This document shows, one piece after another, positions 49,310 through 57,170 of a stretch of 63,864 bases of DNA. The notes beneath the pieces were generated by a model. The model saw only the letters and a program-made list of their open reading frames with translations. It did not search any database and was not told the origin of the DNA. The DNA comes from Clostridia bacterium (GTDB lineage Bacteria; Bacillota; Clostridia; Christensenellales; Aristaeellaceae): positions 1 to 63,864 of the forward strand of contig JAFWWK010000077.1 in the NCBI GenBank assembly GCA_017523615.1, written 5' to 3'. Position 1 is the stretch's first letter. Every line of letters starts with the position of its first letter. Made by a program: the position numbers and the translations under genes.

Positions 49310-50368
49310 TTATCCCCAACACGTTTCGTTCATCAGTTCCGTCAGCATCAGGAAGGTGAGTCCCTGACCGTAGGCCGTAGGCGTTACGATGATGTCCTTG
49401 TAGTGCTGCAGGCTGTGGCCCATGCCCGTGCCCCCGGAAACGCCCTGCACCGCCCCGGTCTCGTCGATCTGGGAAATCACGGCGTCGGCCGCGAGCATGC
49501 CCATCCGCTGATAGGGCTCCTGAGGCAGCCAGCCCAGGCGGATGCCCTTGAGGACGCCGTAGGCGATGGCCGCGGTGGCGCTGGTCTCGCAGTAGGTCTC
49601 CTCCACGTCTATCAGCGTGGTGTAAAGGCCGTTCACCCGCTGGTATTTCCACAGCGCCAGCACCTGGTCCTGCCAGGCGCTTTTAATCATGCGCATGGCG
49701 GCGTTGTCCCGCCCGGTGATGTCGTACAGCTCGATGGCGGCGGCGGTGAACCAGGCGTTGCCCCGGGCCCAGAAGGCTTCGGCGAAATTGTGGCGGCGGT
49801 CAAAGGTCCAGCCGTGATAGAAAAGGCCGTTCACCTTGTTCTGGAGGTAGCGGATATGCATCAGGAACTGGTATTCCGCTTCCTCTGTCAGTTCCTCCCG
49901 GCCCAGCACCATCCCGGCTTTAGCCAGGAACAGGCAGACCATGAACAGGGTGTCGCACCACAATTGCTGGTAATGCTTGTTCCACACGGTGCAGTGCTGC
50001 AGACCGCCGTATTCCGTCCTCGGCATCTCCTTCATGACCCAGTCGATCCAGCTTTCGATCACCGGGAGATAGCTTTTATTTCCGGTTTCTCCGTACAGGC
50101 AGGTCAGCGTCAGCACCGGCGCCACCGTGTTCACGTTGCGGTGAGGCTGCTTTTCCCGCGAGAGCATGTCGTCGTACCATCCGGTCAGGTAATCCAGGAT
50201 CTTTTTATCCCCGCTCTGCCGGTAGGTCTTCCAGATCCCGTACAGCGCCACGCCCGTGGGCCATTCCCAGTTGTTCATGGTCAGGTGGCCCCGGGAAGGA
50301 TCGTTGCCGTCCGCCCGCTGGAGCATGCCCAGCACCCTGTCTGCGGTCTGACGATAGGATTCGTTCAT
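49310..50368 (-). CDS. Unsaturated rhamnogalacturonyl hydrolase (GH105, YteR-like)
   Basis: The 352-residue alpha6/alpha6-barrel enzyme removes the delta-4,5-unsaturated galacturonate from oligosaccharides made by rhamnogalacturonan lyases. Family motifs are WEWPTGVALYGIWK, NKHYQQLWCDTLFMVCLFLAK (catalytic Asp in WCDT), FAEAFWARGNAWF and ETSATAAIAYG. It has no signal peptide. It is the first gene of the importer operon, directly under the divergent LacI-controlled promoter, mirroring the yteR-ytcP/Q-yteP arrangement in Bacillus. Confidence 0.92.
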   Translation of the reverse strand: MNESYRQTADRVLGMLQRADGNDPSRGHLTMNNWEWPTGVALYGIWKTYRQSGDKKILDYLTGWYDDMLSREKQPHRNVNTVAPVLTLTCLYGETGNKSYLPVIESWIDWVMKEMPRTEYGGLQHCTVWNKHYQQLWCDTLFMVCLFLAKAGMVLGREELTEEAEYQFLMHIRYLQNKVNGLFYHGWTFDRRHNFAEAFWARGNAWFTAAAIELYDITGRDNAAMRMIKSAWQDQVLALWKYQRVNGLYTTLIDVEETYCETSATAAIAYGVLKGIRLGWLPQEPYQRMGMLAADAVISQIDETGAVQGVSGGTGMGHSLQHYKDIIVTPTAYGQGLTFLMLTELMNETCWG

Positions 50369-50404
50369 AGTCGGATCTCCTGCCTGTTAAACGACCGTTA
50401 TTAA

Positions 50405-50418
50405 TGTTACCGCTTACA
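50405..50418. promoter_or_regulatory. LacI/cre-type operator O1
   Basis: On the minus strand TGTAAGCGGTAACA fits the TGNAANCGNWNNCW pattern used by CcpA and other LacI-family proteins. It abuts the GH105-operon -10, so binding would block initiation. Confidence 0.75.
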
Positions 50419-50446
50419 TGATAATCTGCGTTTTCCTCGCTGTCAA
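50418..50446 (-). promoter_or_regulatory. GH105/importer operon promoter
   Basis: TTGACA (50446-50441) and TATCAT (50423-50418) with a 17-bp spacer, about 50 bp upstream of the GH105 start. It is overlapped on its downstream side by operator O1. Confidence 0.85.
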
Positions 50447-50506
50447 TCCTTTTTTACATATTTTTGCCGTCTTTTTTTGTCTTCCGATGCTTTTTCTGGT
50501 TTCCGC

Positions 50507-50535
50507 TTGCAATTTTACGACAGTTGACGTATAAT
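50507..50535 (+). promoter_or_regulatory. LacI-family regulator gene promoter
   Basis: TTGCAA (50507-50512) and TATAAT (50530-50535) with a 17-bp spacer precede the regulator gene. Confidence 0.75.
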
Positions 50536-50548
50536 GACAGCGCTTACA
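50535..50548. promoter_or_regulatory. LacI/cre-type operator O2
   Basis: On the minus strand TGTAAGCGCTGTCA matches the same pattern as O1 and shares TGTAAGCG with it. It begins at the last base of the regulator's -10, suggesting autorepression. The two sites are 130 bp apart centre to centre. Confidence 0.75.
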
Positions 50549-50610
50549 TTTGATGAGATAAACGATCGCGCCTTATCGTCCGATCCGCCGGACGCTCCCG
50601 GAGGAAGACC

Positions 50611-51633
50611 ATGCTGAACGAAAAAGCGACCATTTACGACATCGCCTCTGACGCCGGGGTCTCCATCGCCACGGTGTCCCGGGTGCTGCGCGGGGAACCG
50701 AATGTTTCCGCCGCCACCAGGGAAAAGGTGCAGCGCGCCATCGACCGCCGGAATTACCGTCCCAGCGTCATCGCCCGCGGGCTGACCGGCAAAACCACCC
50801 ATTCCCTGGGCATCATCCTGCCCAAGCTGCTGAACCCGCACTACGCCATGATCTTTACCGGCGCCCAGGAGGAGGCCTCGGCGCGGGGGTACGCGCTCAG
50901 CCTCTTTCCCCGCAGCAGCCTGGATACCGACGCTTACGACCCGGCCACCATGCTGGCGGAACGCCGGCTGGACGGAGTGATCGTGTGTGTGGAATACCTG
51001 CCGGCCGACCACGACCACAAGGTCCGGGCCGCGCTGGAGGGGCTGAAGCGTTTCATGCCGGTGGTGCTCATCGGCTGCGTGCCGCCCGGGTACGATTTTC
51101 CGGCGATATGCAACAACAACGCCGCCATGACGAAGGAGATCGTATCCTATCTGGTCTCCCTGGGGCATGAGCGCATCGCCCTGGTCGGCGGCATCGAGGG
51201 GGACACGGACCCCTTCAGACGGGATATCGGCTACATGGAAGGGCTTCGCGAAGCGCGGCTGCCCTTCTCGGATTCCTACCGGGTCTGGGGCGGCGGCACG
51301 CCCGAAAGCGGCCTGGCGGGGCTGAACGGGATCCTGAACAACCTGAAGCCCAGTTTCTGGCCCACCGCCGTCATCGCCCTGAACGACCTGGTGGCCATGG
51401 GCTGCTATTCGGCCGCCGCGGGCCACGGCCTGACGCTGCCCCGGGACCTTTCGGTGATCGGCTGCGACAACATGGTCGCCGCGCCCTACCTGTCCCCGCC
51501 GCTGACCACCGTGGACCTGCACCAGAGGGAGACCGGCGCCCAGGCCGTAAAAATGCTCCTCGGCGAGGGAAGCGGCCGGGTGGACGCGCCCTGGGACCTG
51601 ATCGAGCGCAGCTCCTGCGCCGCCTGCCGCTGA
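50611..51633 (+). CDS. LacI-family transcriptional regulator
   Basis: The 340-residue repressor has an N-terminal helix-turn-helix and hinge (TIYDIASDAGVSIATVSRVLRG, then NYRPSVIARGL) and a periplasmic-binding-type effector domain from about residue 63 (SLGIILPKLLNPHYAMIF, DGVIVCVEYL, GHERIALVGG, NDLVAMGCYSAA). It starts after GGAGGAAGACC. It is divergent from the GH105/importer operon, with an operator at each promoter. It likely represses the pectin locus until a rhamnogalacturonan-derived sugar binds. Confidence 0.92.
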   Translation: MLNEKATIYDIASDAGVSIATVSRVLRGEPNVSAATREKVQRAIDRRNYRPSVIARGLTGKTTHSLGIILPKLLNPHYAMIFTGAQEEASARGYALSLFPRSSLDTDAYDPATMLAERRLDGVIVCVEYLPADHDHKVRAALEGLKRFMPVVLIGCVPPGYDFPAICNNNAAMTKEIVSYLVSLGHERIALVGGIEGDTDPFRRDIGYMEGLREARLPFSDSYRVWGGGTPESGLAGLNGILNNLKPSFWPTAVIALNDLVAMGCYSAAAGHGLTLPRDLSVIGCDNMVAAPYLSPPLTTVDLHQRETGAQAVKMLLGEGSGRVDAPWDLIERSSCAACR

Positions 51634-51665
51634 AAAAGCCTATTAAAACAGGATCAAACCCACCG

Positions 51666-51695
51666 AAAACGGCGTGCCGCGCGGCACGCCGTTTT
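51666..51695. terminator. Bidirectional terminator, perfect 30-bp palindrome
   Basis: AAAACGGCGTGCCGC and its exact complement form the hairpin, with T4/A4 ends. It lies between the convergent regulator and GH2 genes. Confidence 0.9.
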
Positions 51696-51725
51696 ATCAT
51701 CGGGAAAAACCGGTCCGCGAACGGA

Positions 51726-54700
51726 TCATACCGTGATTCTCAGCGCCCCGATCCTGTCGTCGTACTGCGCGGCGGAGCCTTCCACCTGGGAAAGGACCGC
51801 GGCAGCGTCAGCCACCAGGATCCCCTCCTCCGTCACATAAGGCGCGCCGTCCATCAGGTTTTCCTGCCCGTCCACGGTCAGGTGGGCAGCTCCCGTCCGG
51901 ACGACCACGGTATGCCCGCCCGTTTTCAGGGTCAGCCTTCCCTCCTTCGCGTCCCAGTCAAATTCCAGTTTTTCGGGCTTGAGCGATCGCATCCTCTCCA
52001 GGACGCACATCACGTTGCCCCAGACGCAGCCGTTTTTATTTACCGCGCGGACGCCCCGGAAATCCGGTTCCTGCCCGTTGACCATGATCTTACACCAGTT
52101 TTCCTTTTCGGGCACGTACTTGTCCATGCCCGCGATCGGCGATATCAGGTATTCCTCCCGGCCGGAAAGCCCCTCGGGGATGCCCGTATTCTCCGGCCGC
52201 GTCCCTTCGGGCACCGTTTCAAAGGTCAGCCACGCGTCGGGAAGGCCCGGGGCCGATGCCCGCAGTTTCACCTTCCCCGCCCGCGTCCCGGACCGCAGCA
52301 ATACCCTGTTGACGCCGCATTCCGCATACACATAAGGCATATGGATCACGTTGTCCCGGCGGCCGTTTCCGTTGAAACGGCCGCTGTTGTATCCGCCGAG
52401 CAGCTTCGCGTCCCCGATAACGGAAAGATCGATCCGCCTGTCGTCCAGCGGGCAGACGCGGCCCAGGCCGTCCGTCACCTCGATGTCGGCCATGGCCAGG
52501 TCCCTCCCGTCGGCGAGCCACCCGCCGGGAGCGGTGCGGGCGGTAAGGCGCAGCGCCGCCGCCCTCCCCGCCGTTTCCACCCGGTCCGCGCACACCGCCC
52601 GGCCGTCCGCGTCGTATCCGACGGCCTCCGCGGCGCCGCTCTGCGTCACGTCGACGCCGGGGAACGGGAACACGAAGGTGCTTTCCGGCCTGCCGCAGAC
52701 CCCGGCGGTCTTCCCGTTGATCCTCAGTTCCACCTTCTTCACCGGGTAGCTGGCCACGCAGTACACCGTCTTATGCTTTGGATCCCGCGTCCCGAAGGCG
52801 CCGGTCTCCTGCCAGAAGGAGCCGTTGAACCGCTTTTCCGGGAAGCGGTAATCGTCCACTTCCGCGGGAGGATAATTCCAGTGTCCCAGGATCTTCACCG
52901 CGGGACGGGCGCTGTGCATGACCCGGAACACGTCGAAGCTCTGTTTTTTCACGCGGATGGCGTCCACGCGGCCGCTCATCCGGCCGTTTTCGGACCAGCT
53001 CTGCCTGCCGTGCTGCGCCGAATCGGTCCAGCACAGGGCGGCGCAGGCGCTGTAGAGGTTTTTCCCGGAATCGCCGCCGATGCGGTCGTTGAAAAATTCG
53101 GCGTACCCCCGGGCGTTGGCAAGGGCCAGGTCCTCGCTGGTCAGGTCGTAAAAATCCCGGCCCTTCTGTTTTTTGCCGCCCTTGCCCAGCCATTTGCAGC
53201 GGTAATCGTGATCCGGGGGCGTATAATCGTCCCACACCCGGCGGGGAGCCTCCTCCCGGGAATATTCGGTCTCCGTGACGGGGCCGTGCTCTGCAAGGAA
53301 CCGGGCTGCGTGCCGGTTGAGCATGGTGCCGACGTATTCGCTTTCAAGAAGCGCGTCTTCGGTGTTGATGGTCCGGCAGCCCATGAACCGGCCGCCGTGC
53401 GGGTCCAGCTCCTCCCGCAGGAGGCGCATTTCACGCATATGCGCGGCGGAGATCACGTTGTTCCCCGCTTCCCAGAACAGGACGGACGGATGGTTGCGGT
53501 AGGCGATCAGCACATTGCGCATCACCTCCGCCCGCTGCTCCCACTGCCTGCCGAAGGTTTCCTTTTCCTTGTCCCCCGCCGGCTGGGTGCAGACGATCCC
53601 GTACCGGTCAAAGGACCGCAGGTCCTCGGAGGAGCCCGCCACGTGCATGAAGCGGATATGGTTCGCGCCGCTTTCCCTGATCAGGCGCGCGTCATAGTCG
53701 TGCATCCACTGCGGCGCGATGCCGGAGGCTGCCCATTCGTTGGACGCCCGCTGGGCATAGCCCCGCAGCCATATGGGCTGCCCGTTGATCATAACGCCCC
53801 GGTCCCGGTCGTAGCCGGTCTCCCTGAAGCCCGTCACGATCTCCTCGGTATCCGTGACCCTGCCGCCGGAGTACAGCGTGATGACGACGCGGTACAGCTT
53901 TGGGCACGCCGGTTCCCAGAACCCGAGGCCACGCACCCCGGCTTCGGCGCGGACACTCCCCGAGGCCGCGGAGGCCGTCTCCGGATACGGGGCTTCCTCC
54001 CCCGCAGGAACATACTTTTCCTGTGCGCCGTCCCAGCGGTACGCTTTCTCCGGCACCACCGAAAGCCGCGTCCCGGCATGGGCGGCGGTGCTCCGGACAA
54101 GGGTCTCCCCGGATGTGAAAGCGGCGACCTCCCGCCCCTCCATGTCCCGGAGGGAGACCGCGGCAAGGCAATCCGCGTCCGACGGCGAAAGGTTCATCAC
54201 TTCCGCTTCCACGTGCACTTTGGCCGCGCCGGAAGCATGGTCGAACTCATCGGCGTAAATGTATGTGCCGCGGGTGCGCAGATTAGCGTACAGGGGCAGT
54301 GTCAGGTGGACGTCATTTTTGAATATGACGCGCACAGGGCGGCTCAGACCCCCGACGGCGGGGTTGAAATCGTTGCAGTTCCAGGAGAACCCGACGCCCT
54401 CACGCTTTTCGTCGACCTTCGCGTCCTGGCTCTGAAGATACGAGCCCGGCTCCGCGCCGGGACAGTTAGGCGTTTCGGCGATACAGAACGGGATGTTCCG
54501 CGTGCCGGTGTTGTCCGTCGCCACGGCAAGCGCGTTCGGCCCGTCGGGGTCGATGAAGGGCGTCAGGTCGAACCCGAAAGGGCCGACCCCCGTCTCGGTA
54601 TAGCCCGCGAGGCGGCCGTTGACGTACATATAGCAGGTCTGCCTGACGCCTTCGAAGGCGATATAGACCCTTTTCCCCCGGTGTTCCGGCGGGATATGGA

Positions 54701-54947
54701 GCGTATACCTGTAAAAGGCGGCGGTGCGCTTCTGGCCGCTGCCGCCGTCCTCGATGGGTACGGAAAACAGCTCCGCGTCGTTGAAGGTATGGGGCACGGT
54801 CACCTTTTCCCAGGCGCGATCGTCGTAATCCGCGTCCAGGGGGCTCCGGTCCGCCGCGTCCCGGTGCTTTTCGACGGCCTCCGCCATCGGGAAGGCGTCA
54901 GCGCGCAGAAAACGCCATCCCTGCTTCAGTTCGGTCACGTTCTCCAT
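51726..54947 (-). CDS. GH2-family glycoside hydrolase (beta-galactosidase-like) with extra C-terminal domains
   Basis: I use ATG 54947; GTG 54956 in the same frame is also possible. The 1,073-residue protein has a GH2 sugar-binding domain (WEKVTVPHTFND, AFYRYTLHIP, VYIAFEGVRQTCYMYVNGRLAG), Ig-like domains and a barrel (WLRGYAQRASNEW, NHPSVLFWEAGNN, PVTETEYS). The Glu in TETEYS (about 559) fits the nucleophile. At the usual acid/base site the common GNE reads GNN (about 490), although a Glu lies three residues earlier. C-terminal beta domains and a copper-amine-oxidase-N-like tail (VDGQENLMDGAPYV) follow. There is no signal peptide. It probably trims galactose-type side chains of imported fragments. 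Confidence 0.85.
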   Translation of the reverse strand: MENVTELKQGWRFLRADAFPMAEAVEKHRDAADRSPLDADYDDRAWEKVTVPHTFNDAELFSVPIEDGGSGQKRTAAFYRYTLHIPPEHRGKRVYIAFEGVRQTCYMYVNGRLAGYTETGVGPFGFDLTPFIDPDGPNALAVATDNTGTRNIPFCIAETPNCPGAEPGSYLQSQDAKVDEKREGVGFSWNCNDFNPAVGGLSRPVRVIFKNDVHLTLPLYANLRTRGTYIYADEFDHASGAAKVHVEAEVMNLSPSDADCLAAVSLRDMEGREVAAFTSGETLVRSTAAHAGTRLSVVPEKAYRWDGAQEKYVPAGEEAPYPETASAASGSVRAEAGVRGLGFWEPACPKLYRVVITLYSGGRVTDTEEIVTGFRETGYDRDRGVMINGQPIWLRGYAQRASNEWAASGIAPQWMHDYDARLIRESGANHIRFMHVAGSSEDLRSFDRYGIVCTQPAGDKEKETFGRQWEQRAEVMRNVLIAYRNHPSVLFWEAGNNVISAAHMREMRLLREELDPHGGRFMGCRTINTEDALLESEYVGTMLNRHAARFLAEHGPVTETEYSREEAPRRVWDDYTPPDHDYRCKWLGKGGKKQKGRDFYDLTSEDLALANARGYAEFFNDRIGGDSGKNLYSACAALCWTDSAQHGRQSWSENGRMSGRVDAIRVKKQSFDVFRVMHSARPAVKILGHWNYPPAEVDDYRFPEKRFNGSFWQETGAFGTRDPKHKTVYCVASYPVKKVELRINGKTAGVCGRPESTFVFPFPGVDVTQSGAAEAVGYDADGRAVCADRVETAGRAAALRLTARTAPGGWLADGRDLAMADIEVTDGLGRVCPLDDRRIDLSVIGDAKLLGGYNSGRFNGNGRRDNVIHMPYVYAECGVNRVLLRSGTRAGKVKLRASAPGLPDAWLTFETVPEGTRPENTGIPEGLSGREEYLISPIAGMDKYVPEKENWCKIMVNGQEPDFRGVRAVNKNGCVWGNVMCVLERMRSLKPEKLEFDWDAKEGRLTLKTGGHTVVVRTGAAHLTVDGQENLMDGAPYVTEEGILVADAAAVLSQVEGSAAQYDDRIGALRITV

Positions 54948-55030
54948 ATCCTTCACCGTTCTTTCCGGAACGCTTTCCTTTTGATCCGTTCCATGTCCCG
55001 CGAAGCGTTTTCCCTTGTCTTTCCGGCTCC

Positions 55031-56092
55031 TTACCAGTCCTTTGTCACCTGGTCCAGCGCGATCGTGCACACCTGCGCCACGCCGTTTTCGTCCGGGTTG
55101 GAGAACAGGATCATGTCGCCCCGACGGTTGAAGGAGGGGTGCTGGTGGTCCGCGCCGGTTTTGCAGCTGCCGGTGGATGCGATCAGCTTTTTCTTTCCGG
55201 TCGCCCGCTCGATAAGCACCACGCCCTCCTGTACCCTGGTCCCCAGGTAGCTGATGCGGTCGGCGCACAGCCATTTGCGGTCCCGGGAGATGCAGGGATG
55301 CAAAAGCTGGACGTCGGAGGCCGCGGCGTCGAAATGCCGGCCGTCCTTGTCGCCGATGATGATGTTCCCGGTGTGCTCCTCCCCCCTGTCCCCGTCAACG
55401 AATCCCGCGGGGTCCAGCTTCATCAGGGCCATTTCTCTGCCGTCGGCGGACCAGACCTCGTGGGTGATCCACTCGTGGGGATGCTCCACATAGTAGGGCC
55501 GGGCGTAGCGGTCCTTCACGTCGTACATCCAGGTGCGCTGGAAGGCGTCCCCCTCGGTCTCGTGGATATAGAAGATCAGGTCCTCGTCCGTGGGGCAGAT
55601 CTGGGCGTGGCCAAGGCGGTAATCGCTCTGGTACACCACCTCGGCTTCCTTTCCGGGGTCCAGGATCACCAGGGCGTAATACTTGTTGGCCAGGTGGTAG
55701 GAGCAGGCGATGCGCCCGGTGTCCGCCGCGGTCAGGTGGCCGGTGATGCGGCCGTATTTCGGCAGGTCGCCCACGTGCTTCTTTTCCCCGGTGGAAAGAT
55801 CCACGGTGAAGACCTCGGTCTCGTTGCGCACGGTGTAGCCGATATTCTTTTCCCGGTCGGTGGCAAAGCCCCGGTATGTGTCGTCGGTGACGCGGCAGAT
55901 CTCCCCGCTCTCGACGTCCGCCCGCCAGCAGCCGCCGTCGTTCCTGCCCTCCAGCTGCTGCTTCATAAAGAAGAAGTACCTGTCGTCCAGGGAAAAATTC
56001 TCACAGGTGAAATAAAGCTTTGCGTTCCTTTCGGGTCCGCGGGTATAGCGCCGGATCTCATATCCTGTTACAGGGTCCCGGTACCGTTCCAT
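55031..56092 (-). CDS. Oligogalacturonate lyase-like protein (PL22)
   Basis: ATG 56092 has AGAGGAGG upstream. The 353-residue seven-bladed beta-propeller enzyme has the PL22 pattern: ETEGDAFQRTWMYD, EHPHEWITHEVWSADG (His ligands of the catalytic Mn site), and GADHQHPSFNRRGDMILFSNPD. It splits short, often unsaturated galacturonate oligomers by beta-elimination in the cytosol. In a rhamnogalacturonan locus it may handle homogalacturonan fragments imported by the same transporter. It is followed by GH2 in the same operon. Confidence 0.87.
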   Translation of the reverse strand: MERYRDPVTGYEIRRYTRGPERNAKLYFTCENFSLDDRYFFFMKQQLEGRNDGGCWRADVESGEICRVTDDTYRGFATDREKNIGYTVRNETEVFTVDLSTGEKKHVGDLPKYGRITGHLTAADTGRIACSYHLANKYYALVILDPGKEAEVVYQSDYRLGHAQICPTDEDLIFYIHETEGDAFQRTWMYDVKDRYARPYYVEHPHEWITHEVWSADGREMALMKLDPAGFVDGDRGEEHTGNIIIGDKDGRHFDAAASDVQLLHPCISRDRKWLCADRISYLGTRVQEGVVLIERATGKKKLIASTGSCKTGADHQHPSFNRRGDMILFSNPDENGVAQVCTIALDQVTKDW

Positions 56093-56136
56093 GCTGCTTT
56101 CCTCCTCTTTTTTTCTTCCGTCCGCCCTGCGGCGGA

Positions 56137-56946
56137 TCATTTCAGGGTCACTGTCGCCCCGCCGGGGATGCGCACGGCCTCCTCGCTGTCTTCGACGCGC
56201 ACAAAACAGTCGGCGGCATTGGGATTATACACGAATGAATTGTCCGTGGAAAAGCGCAGGCGCTTCAGGTCGTCCATGGCGTCCCAGTATTCGATGTTGG
56301 TGCAGTACCAGGTGTCCTCCCGGCCGGCGACGCGTTTCACGCCCTCTTCCATCATATCCCAGTTGTTTTTGTCGTCGAATTCATAGCTGTGGCCCCAGAC
56401 ATAGAAGAGGTACAGGTACTGTTTTTTGAACAGCGCCGCAAAGGCCTCGGCGTTTTCGATCAGCCGATGGTTGTGGTGGCAGGTGGCCTGCCATCTCCAT
56501 GCGTCCCGGGGCGCGCCGAAGGAGTCGTTGGAGCCCACCACCCGGGCGTATCGGATGCCAAGGTGCGGCAGAAGCGCGGCGATGTCGTCCGTCAGCGAGC
56601 CGTTGGGATACGCAAGGCCCCTTACGGGATACCCGGTCCATTTTTCCAGCGCCCGCCTGTCCTCCAGCACTTCCTCCGCCACCTCCGGCAGGGGGCAGCG
56701 CTCGATGGTGGGGTGGGTCACCGTATGGCAGGCGACCTCATGGCCCCGGTAAAGTTCCGGGATCTCCTCCGGCTTGATGCGCTTGTCGTCCCTGTCCCAC
56801 AGTCCGCTGTTCAGGTTGAAGGTGCCCTTTACGCCGTATTCGTTGAACAGCGCCACCAGGCGCCTGTCCTGCAGCCTGCCGTCGTCATAGCTGAAGGTGA
56901 CGGCCTTGTGTTTGCCGCCGGGAAAACAGAAATAGATCTTGTTCAC
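56137..56946 (-). CDS. Polysaccharide deacetylase (CE4, NodB fold)
   Basis: The GTG start at 56946 follows AGGAGG. The 269-residue protein has the NodB motifs: TFSYDDG (catalytic and metal Asp), H-x-x-x-H as CHTVTHP, and RGLAYPNGS (motif 3). It removes N- or O-acetyl groups from sugars. Its lack of a signal peptide and its place at the head of the PL22-GH2 operon suggest action on imported acetylated oligosaccharides, not on the cell wall. Confidence 0.88.
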   Translation of the reverse strand: MNKIYFCFPGGKHKAVTFSYDDGRLQDRRLVALFNEYGVKGTFNLNSGLWDRDDKRIKPEEIPELYRGHEVACHTVTHPTIERCPLPEVAEEVLEDRRALEKWTGYPVRGLAYPNGSLTDDIAALLPHLGIRYARVVGSNDSFGAPRDAWRWQATCHHNHRLIENAEAFAALFKKQYLYLFYVWGHSYEFDDKNNWDMMEEGVKRVAGREDTWYCTNIEYWDAMDDLKRLRFSTDNSFVYNPNAADCFVRVEDSEEAVRIPGGATVTLK

Positions 56947-56979
56947 AGTGCTGCCTCCTGTTTGGAATGTTTTTTTCTT

Positions 56980-57008
56980 AATCTACCCCTTGGAAATCAG
57001 GGTGTCAA
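56980..57008 (-). promoter_or_regulatory. Promoter of the CE4-PL22-GH2 operon
   Basis: TTGACA (57008-57003) and TAGATT (56985-56980) with a 17-bp spacer. No copy of the LacI operator was seen here. Confidence 0.7.
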
Positions 57009-57067
57009 TACGCTTTTTTCGTTTTATTTTCCTTTAAATGGATCGGCCTGCGCGGACGGGCTTTCCT

Positions 57068-57096
57068 TTGACATCGGCGCCCAAATGGCATACAAT
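57068..57096 (+). promoter_or_regulatory. Promoter of the GH106-like gene
   Basis: TTGACA (57068-57073) and TACAAT (57091-57096) with a 17-bp spacer, about 75 bp before the start at 57171. Confidence 0.75.
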
Positions 57097-57170
57097 ACGT
57101 ATAAATGCCTGTCCATCCGGGCCGCCCGCGCGGACAGCTCCCGTATATATAACGAAAGGACGTCCTTCTC

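Noticed and set aside
51882..55250. Long plus-strand open frame opposite the GH2/PL22 genes
   Set aside because: Its product is Arg/His/Pro-rich noise, while the minus strand carries recognised enzymes.
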